64,000 nucleotides of DNA from positions 124,001-188,000 of the forward strand of contig NZ_JACVAM010000007.1 of the NCBI RefSeq assembly GCF_014851865.1, in the 5' to 3' direction. The notes under the pieces were generated by a model, which did no database searches, had not been told where the DNA came from, and was given only the letters and a program-made list of their open reading frames with translations. Made by a program: the position numbers and the translations under genes. Below are positions 60,265-64,000 of this stretch, in pieces (position 1 is the stretch's first letter; the number at the start of each line of letters is the position of its first letter). This DNA is from Pseudomonas sp. PDM16. GTDB taxonomy: Bacteria > Pseudomonadota > Gammaproteobacteria > Pseudomonadales > Pseudomonadaceae.

Positions 60265-60843
60265 TCAGTTACCCAGCATGTCGTGCATCGCGATGATCTG
60301 CTCGGCCACCTGGATCAGCTTCTGCTGGCGGCTCATGGCCTGGCGGCGCATCAGGGTGTAGGCGTCTTCCTCGTTGCAGCTCTTCATCTTCATCAGCAGA
60401 CCCTTGGCCAGTTCGATGCGCTTGCGTTCGGCCAGTTGCTCGTCACGGGCCTGCAGTTGTGCACGCAGGGCCTGGTCGCTCTCGAAGCGGGCCATGGCCA
60501 CGTCGAGGATCGGTTGCAGGCGCTCGGTCTGGATACCCTCGACGATATAGGCGCTGACCCCGGACTGGATGGCTTGGCGCATCACCTGTGGGTCGTGCTC
60601 ATCGGTGAACATGACGATCGGCCGCGGCTGGTCGCGGGTCACCAGCACCACCTGTTCCATCACGTCGCGGCCGGGAGACTCGGTGTCGATCAGCACCACG
60701 TCCGGGCGCACGGCCTCGACCCGCTCGGGCAGGTCGATGGTCAGGCCGGATTCGTCGACTACCTCGAAGCCGGCCTCGACCAGCGCGCTCTTCAGGCGGC
60801 CAACCTTCTTCGGCGTATCGTTGATCAGGAGTATGCGTAGCAT
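60265..60843 (-). CDS. nasT: NasT, ANTAR-domain antitermination regulator
   Basis: A 192-residue two-domain protein. Residues 1-120 form a receiver-like domain, with D53 in LIDTES at the usual phospho-site. Residues 135-187 are an ANTAR domain (RKRIELAKGLLMKMKS and AYTLMRRQAMSRQQKL). NasT binds two-hexaloop leader RNA and prevents termination when NasS releases it. It is the second gene of the nasS-nasT unit. The long frame before it covers nasS in another frame and is not used. Confidence 0.92.
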   Translation of the reverse strand: MLRILLINDTPKKVGRLKSALVEAGFEVVDESGLTIDLPERVEAVRPDVVLIDTESPGRDVMEQVVLVTRDQPRPIVMFTDEHDPQVMRQAIQSGVSAYIVEGIQTERLQPILDVAMARFESDQALRAQLQARDEQLAERKRIELAKGLLMKMKSCNEEDAYTLMRRQAMSRQQKLIQVAEQIIAMHDMLGN

Positions 60844-60863
60844 CGTGCTGGTGTCTCGGTCCG

Positions 60864-62075
60864 TTACAGGGCGATGGCGGCAGGGCCGTCGGTGCGGGCG
60901 TGGATGGTGAAGGAGCGGGCGTAGCCGGCCGGATCGCTGCCGTCCCAGGTAGTGCCATCGAGCAGGGTGGAGCTGCGCATTTCTGCCGCCGGCACGTGGA
61001 TGCCCAGGGCCTCGGCGGCGCTGCGGTAGATATCCAGCTGGTGGATGCGGCGGGCGAGGCCGAGATAGTCCGGATCGTCCTTGAGCAGGCCCCAGCGGCG
61101 GAACTGGGTGAGGAACCAGATGCCATCGGACAGCCAGGGCGTGTTCACCTCGCCGTCGGCGAAGAAACGCAGCGGGTGGGCGTCCAGCCAGGCGTGGCCG
61201 AGGCCGTCCTCGTAGTGGCCGAGGAAGCGCGGCTCGATGGCGGAAAGCGGGGCGTCGACATACTCGCTGCTGCTGATCAGCTGGGCAGTGCCGCGGCGGT
61301 TCTCTTCGCTCTCGTCGATGAAGCGGCTGGCTTCGAGCACGGCCATGGTCAGGGCGCGCGCGGTGTTGGGGTATTGCTCGACGAATTCGCGGGTCACGCC
61401 GAGCACCTTCTCCGGGTGGTCGGCCCAGATGTTCTGGCTGGTGGCCAGGGTGAAGCCCTGTTGCTCCTCGACCGCCAAGGCGCCCCAGGGGCCGCCGGCG
61501 CAGAAGCCGTCGATGCGCGCAGCGCGCAGGTGGGCGACCATTTGCGAGGGCGGCACCACTACGGTGTTGACGTCTTCCAGCGGATGGATGCCCTGGGCGG
61601 CCAGCCAGTAGTACAGCCACATGGCATGAGTGCCGGTGGGGAAGGTCTGGGCGAAGGTCAGCTTTGCACCACTCTGGCGCGCGCGTGCGGCGAGTGCCTC
61701 GGCGCTGGTCACGCCGGCCTGCTTGAGCGGTTGTGACAGGTTGATGGCCTGGCCGTTCTGGTTGAGGCCCATGAGGATGGCCATCTCGGTGGCGGAGCTG
61801 CCGAGGCCCAGGTGTACGCCGTACACCTGGCCGTAGAGCATTTGCGCGGCATCCAGCTCGCCACACAGCAGGCGATCGCGCAGGCCGGCCCAGGAGGCCT
61901 GGCGCTGCAGGTTGAGGGTCAGACCGTAGGGTTGGGCGAAGCCCTGGGTAGCGGCCACGATCAGCGAGGCGGAGTCGGTGAGGGCCATGAAGCCCAGATT
62001 CAGTGCGCTCTTTTCCGGGGCATCGCTGCCCGCGACCCAGGCCAGTGCATCGTTACGGGTGTTGCTGTCGGTCAT
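60864..62075 (-). CDS. nasS: NasS, cytoplasmic nitrate sensor
   Basis: A 403-residue NrtA-like protein, but with no signal peptide (MTDSNTRNDALAWVAGSD), so it stays in the cytoplasm. It keeps the nitrate-binding motifs TFAQTFPTGTHAMWLYYWLA and GLNQNGQAI. In other bacteria NasS binds and inhibits NasT until nitrate is present. The gene begins 21 bases after a leader terminator and is followed 20 bases later by nasT. Confidence 0.92.
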   Translation of the reverse strand: MTDSNTRNDALAWVAGSDAPEKSALNLGFMALTDSASLIVAATQGFAQPYGLTLNLQRQASWAGLRDRLLCGELDAAQMLYGQVYGVHLGLGSSATEMAILMGLNQNGQAINLSQPLKQAGVTSAEALAARARQSGAKLTFAQTFPTGTHAMWLYYWLAAQGIHPLEDVNTVVVPPSQMVAHLRAARIDGFCAGGPWGALAVEEQQGFTLATSQNIWADHPEKVLGVTREFVEQYPNTARALTMAVLEASRFIDESEENRRGTAQLISSSEYVDAPLSAIEPRFLGHYEDGLGHAWLDAHPLRFFADGEVNTPWLSDGIWFLTQFRRWGLLKDDPDYLGLARRIHQLDIYRSAAEALGIHVPAAEMRSSTLLDGTTWDGSDPAGYARSFTIHARTDGPAAIAL

Positions 62076-62095
62076 GTCTTGTTCCGCCCTTCAAC

Positions 62096-62145
62096 AAAAA
62101 GGCGCCGCTTCAGGCTGCCGCGTAGCGGTTGCCGGAAGCGACGCC
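62096..62145 (-). terminator. Leader terminator of nasST
   Basis: Arms GGCGCCGCTTC (62101-62111) and GAAGCGACGCC (62135-62145) pair with one mismatch around an inner CCGC/GCGG hairpin; the minus strand then has T5. It ends 21 bases before the nasS start and overlaps hexaloop 2. Confidence 0.85.
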
Positions 62146-62175
62146 ATTGTCTGTGAACTGACTCCGCCGTTGGAG
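62140..62175 (-). promoter_or_regulatory. ANTAR-type two-hexaloop leader RNA (nasST)
   Basis: Minus strand hairpin 1 is CTCC-AACGGC-GGAG (62162-62175), hairpin 2 is GAC-AATGGC-GTC (62140-62151). Loops keep A1 and G4. Hairpin 2 is short and lies in the 5' arm of the terminator, as in the nrt leader. Confidence 0.75.
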
Positions 62176-62197
62176 AGAGTTCTGCTACATAGACCTA

Positions 62198-62213
62198 AGC
62201 AAGGCATATGCCA
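62198..62213 (-). promoter_or_regulatory. Sigma-54 promoter of nasST
   Basis: Minus strand TGGCATATGCCTTGCT; the GG and GC of the sigma-54 consensus are at the right spacing, with two mismatches in the middle. It lies about 23 bases before hexaloop 1. Confidence 0.72.
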
Positions 62214-62242
62214 GCACAGTGGGTGGAACCAAGGGGCTCGTC

Positions 62243-62452
62243 TCAGCGTTCCATGATCTGTTTGATCTGGCTCTGGGGGATCTGTTGCTTGCGACCCTCG
62301 CTGTCCTCGAATTCGAGCATGCCGGTATCCTCATCCAACTCCGGCTCGTCGTCGCTGGTCAGGAGTTGGCCGTCGGTGGTGAGGATCAGGTGTTCACTGG
62401 CGCAGCCAGATAGGGCGGTAAGGCAAAGCAGGGCGGCTATCCAATGCTTCAT
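62243..62452 (-). CDS. YgdI/YgdR-family lipoprotein
   Basis: A 69-residue lipoprotein with lipobox LSGC and a short YgdI/YgdR domain (ILTTDGQLLTSDDEP, then the basic end QQIPQSQIKQIMER). Small SH3-like proteins of this type are found in the outer membrane or periplasm; the function is unclear. The paralogue at 62535 lies upstream on the same strand. Confidence 0.87.
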   Translation of the reverse strand: MKHWIAALLCLTALSGCASEHLILTTDGQLLTSDDEPELDEDTGMLEFEDSEGRKQQIPQSQIKQIMER

Positions 62453-62534
62453 GAGGTGCTCCAGATGACGGAATTCACCTCAAGGTATCCGCACGCCGCC
62501 GCGCTTGGCAAGGCGGCGTGGGATCGCAGGCATC

Positions 62535-62744
62535 TCAGCGTTCGATGATCTGCTTCACCGAGCTTTGCGGAATCTGCTGTTCGTTACCTTCGGCGTCCTC
62601 ATAGGTGATCAGCCCGGTATCGTCGTCGATCTCCGGCTTGTCCTCGGCGCTGAGCATCTGGCCGTCGGTGGTGGCGATGATGTAGTCGGTGGCGCAGCCG
62701 GTTAGGCCGAACACGCAGAGCAGGGCAAGAATCCAGGGTTTCAT
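62535..62744 (-). CDS. YgdI/YgdR-family lipoprotein, paralogue
   Basis: A 69-residue lipoprotein, lipobox LTGC, with the same domain: IIATTDGQMLSAEDKP and EQQIPQSSVKQIIER. The two proteins share the C-terminal 12 residues nearly fully, so they come from a recent duplication. Start ATG at 62744 has AAGGAG upstream. Function unknown. Confidence 0.87.
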   Translation of the reverse strand: MKPWILALLCVFGLTGCATDYIIATTDGQMLSAEDKPEIDDDTGLITYEDAEGNEQQIPQSSVKQIIER

Positions 62745-62823
62745 GGTGAACTCCTTATGAAAGGGTGCCCGCGAGGGGCTTCAGAACTTCCGACCACACC
62801 ACCTCCGGTTTCGCTCCATAAAA

Positions 62824-62850
62824 AAAAGCCCCGCACTAGGCGGGGCTTTT
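62824..62850. terminator. Terminator of acnB
   Basis: A 10-bp stem AAAAGCCCCG/CGGGGCTTTT with a CACTAGG loop, lying just after the acnB stop at 62866 on the minus strand, and followed there by T. Confidence 0.9.
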
Positions 62851-62865
62851 TCATTGCGCTAACGT

Positions 62866-64000
62866 TTAGATCTGTACGGTCGGGATCTTGGCATTGGCAG
62901 CGGCTTCGCGGAACTCGGCGATCTGGTCGAAGCTCAGGTAGCGGTAAACGTCGGCAGCCATGCTGTCGATGTTCTTCGCGTACTCCATGTACTCCTCGAC
63001 GGTCGGCAGTTTGCCGGTGATCGAAGCGACCGCTGCCAGTTCGGCAGAAGCCAGGTACACGTTGGTGGCGTCGCCCAGGCGGTTCGGGAAGTTACGGGTC
63101 GAAGTGGAGACCACGGTGGAACCGGTCTGTACGCGAGCCTGGTTACCCATGCACAGCGAGCAGCCCGGCATTTCCATGCGTGCACCGGCCTTGCCGTAGA
63201 TGCCGTAGTAGCCTTCTTCGGTCAGTTGGTGGGCGTCCATCTTGGTCGGCGGAGCCAGCCACAGACGGGTCGGAATGCCGCCCTTGACCTTGTCTAGCAG
63301 CTTACCGGCAGCGCGGAAGTGACCGATGTTGGTCATGCACGAGCCGATGAACACTTCGTCGATCTTTTCACCGGCAACGGTGGACAGCAGACGGGCATCG
63401 TCCGGGTCGTTCGGCGCGCAGAGCACCGGCTCTTTGACGTCGGCCAGATCGATCTCGATGATCTCGGCGTACTCGGCGTCCTTGTCGGCAGCCAGCAGTT
63501 GCGGGTTGGCCAGCCAGGCTTCCATCGCCTGGGCACGACGCTCCAGGGTACGGGCATCGCCATAGCCTTCGCCGATCATCCAGCGCAGCATGGTGATGTT
63601 GGAACGCAGGTACTCGGCGATGGCCTTTTCCGGCAGCTTGATGGTGCAACCGGCGGCGGAACGCTCGGCCGAGGCGTCGGACAGCTCGAAAGCCTGTTCA
63701 ACGGTCAGCTCGTCCAGACCTTCGATCTCGAGGATGCGGCCGGAGAAGGCGTTGATCTTGCCCTTCTTCTCGACGGTCAGCAGGCCCTGCTGGATGGCGT
63801 AGTAAGGGATGGCGTGGACCAGGTCACGCAGGGTAATGCCCGGTTGCAGCTTGCCCTTGAAGCGCACCAGTACGGATTCCGGCATGTCCAGCGGCATGAC
63901 GCCGGTGGCGGCGGCGAAGGCCACCAGGCCGGAACCGGCCGGGAAGGAGATGCCCATCGGGAAGCGGGTGTGCGAGTCGCCACCGGTACCGACGGTATCC
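62866..64000 (-). CDS. acnB: Aconitate hydratase B, 5' end outside window
   Basis: The last 378 residues of AcnB. The frame stays open to the right edge with GGDSHTRFP before the methionine at 63957, so that methionine is internal. The iron-sulfur cysteines are in SCMTNIGHFRAAG and PGCSLCMGNQARV. This domain carries citrate/isocitrate chemistry in the TCA cycle. The rest of the protein, including the HEAT-like N-terminal domain, lies outside. A terminator follows. Confidence 0.95.
   Translation of the reverse strand, partial: DTVGTGGDSHTRFPMGISFPAGSGLVAFAAATGVMPLDMPESVLVRFKGKLQPGITLRDLVHAIPYYAIQQGLLTVEKKGKINAFSGRILEIEGLDELTVEQAFELSDASAERSAAGCTIKLPEKAIAEYLRSNITMLRWMIGEGYGDARTLERRAQAMEAWLANPQLLAADKDAEYAEIIEIDLADVKEPVLCAPNDPDDARLLSTVAGEKIDEVFIGSCMTNIGHFRAAGKLLDKVKGGIPTRLWLAPPTKMDAHQLTEEGYYGIYGKAGARMEMPGCSLCMGNQARVQTGSTVVSTSTRNFPNRLGDATNVYLASAELAAVASITGKLPTVEEYMEYAKNIDSMAADVYRYLSFDQIAEFREAAANAKIPTVQI

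Overview
The window looks like a chromosomal segment of a Pseudomonas species. The support is a high-GC backbone carrying an atu (acyclic terpene utilisation) cluster, an aerobic cob operon behind a B12 riboswitch, a NasS/NasT nitrate-sensing pair with nrt-type transporter genes, ttcA, cysK, sprT, alaC and acnB. The species is not determined. I see no rRNA, tRNA or CRISPR array.

Layout. 1-3.3 kb: a surface-polysaccharide block on the minus strand (Wzt/Wzm-type ABC exporter, family 2 glycosyltransferase, methyltransferase). 3.4-6.5 kb: a MoxR ATPase / SUKH / GFA / VWA-CoxE operon. 6.7-9.6 kb: a small membrane protein with an Xre regulator, a DUF748 protein and cysK. 9.6-17 kb: a visibly AT-richer island described below. 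17-25.5 kb: a DMT permease, an amidohydrolase/acyl-CoA ligase/racemase-like operon, sprT, two Yip1 proteins, a DnaJ-type protein and ttcA. 25.5-32.9 kb: divergent cobalamin genes (cobL-cobK-ferredoxin versus cobGHIJ). 32.9-38.1 kb: a lipoprotein, anti-sigma factor, ECF sigma factor, VWA lipoprotein and a MocR-type regulator. 38.4-48.6 kb: atuG, atuFEDCBA and divergent atuR. 48.6-53 kb: paired periplasmic binding proteins, a CPBP protease and small genes. 53.1-62.2 kb: nitrate transport (nrt-type genes) and sensing (nasS-nasT), interrupted by an SOS-box gene pair, alaC and a PLP decarboxylase. 62.2-64 kb: two YgdI/YgdR lipoproteins and the 3' part of acnB.

The most notable item is the island at 10.1-16.5 kb. 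It is a RiPP gene set with the parts of a lasso-peptide pathway: a PqqD-like recognition protein, a 53-residue precursor gene, a glycosyltransferase, an HprK-like kinase and an asparagine-synthetase-type cyclase, all on the minus strand. A convergent gene fuses a PqqD-like recognition domain to a TylF-type O-methyltransferase. The precursor has a lasso-like leader, and its proposed core ends in Ser, which fits tail phosphorylation by the kinase. No leader peptidase (B2) gene is visible, and a transposase remnant lies just upstream of the operon.

The second notable item is regulatory. The nitrate-transporter operon and the nasS-nasT operon each have a sigma-54-type promoter followed by a leader with two AAnGGC hexaloops, the second overlapping an intrinsic terminator. 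This is the layout expected for ANTAR (NasT) antitermination, and it suggests that nasST controls itself as well as transport.
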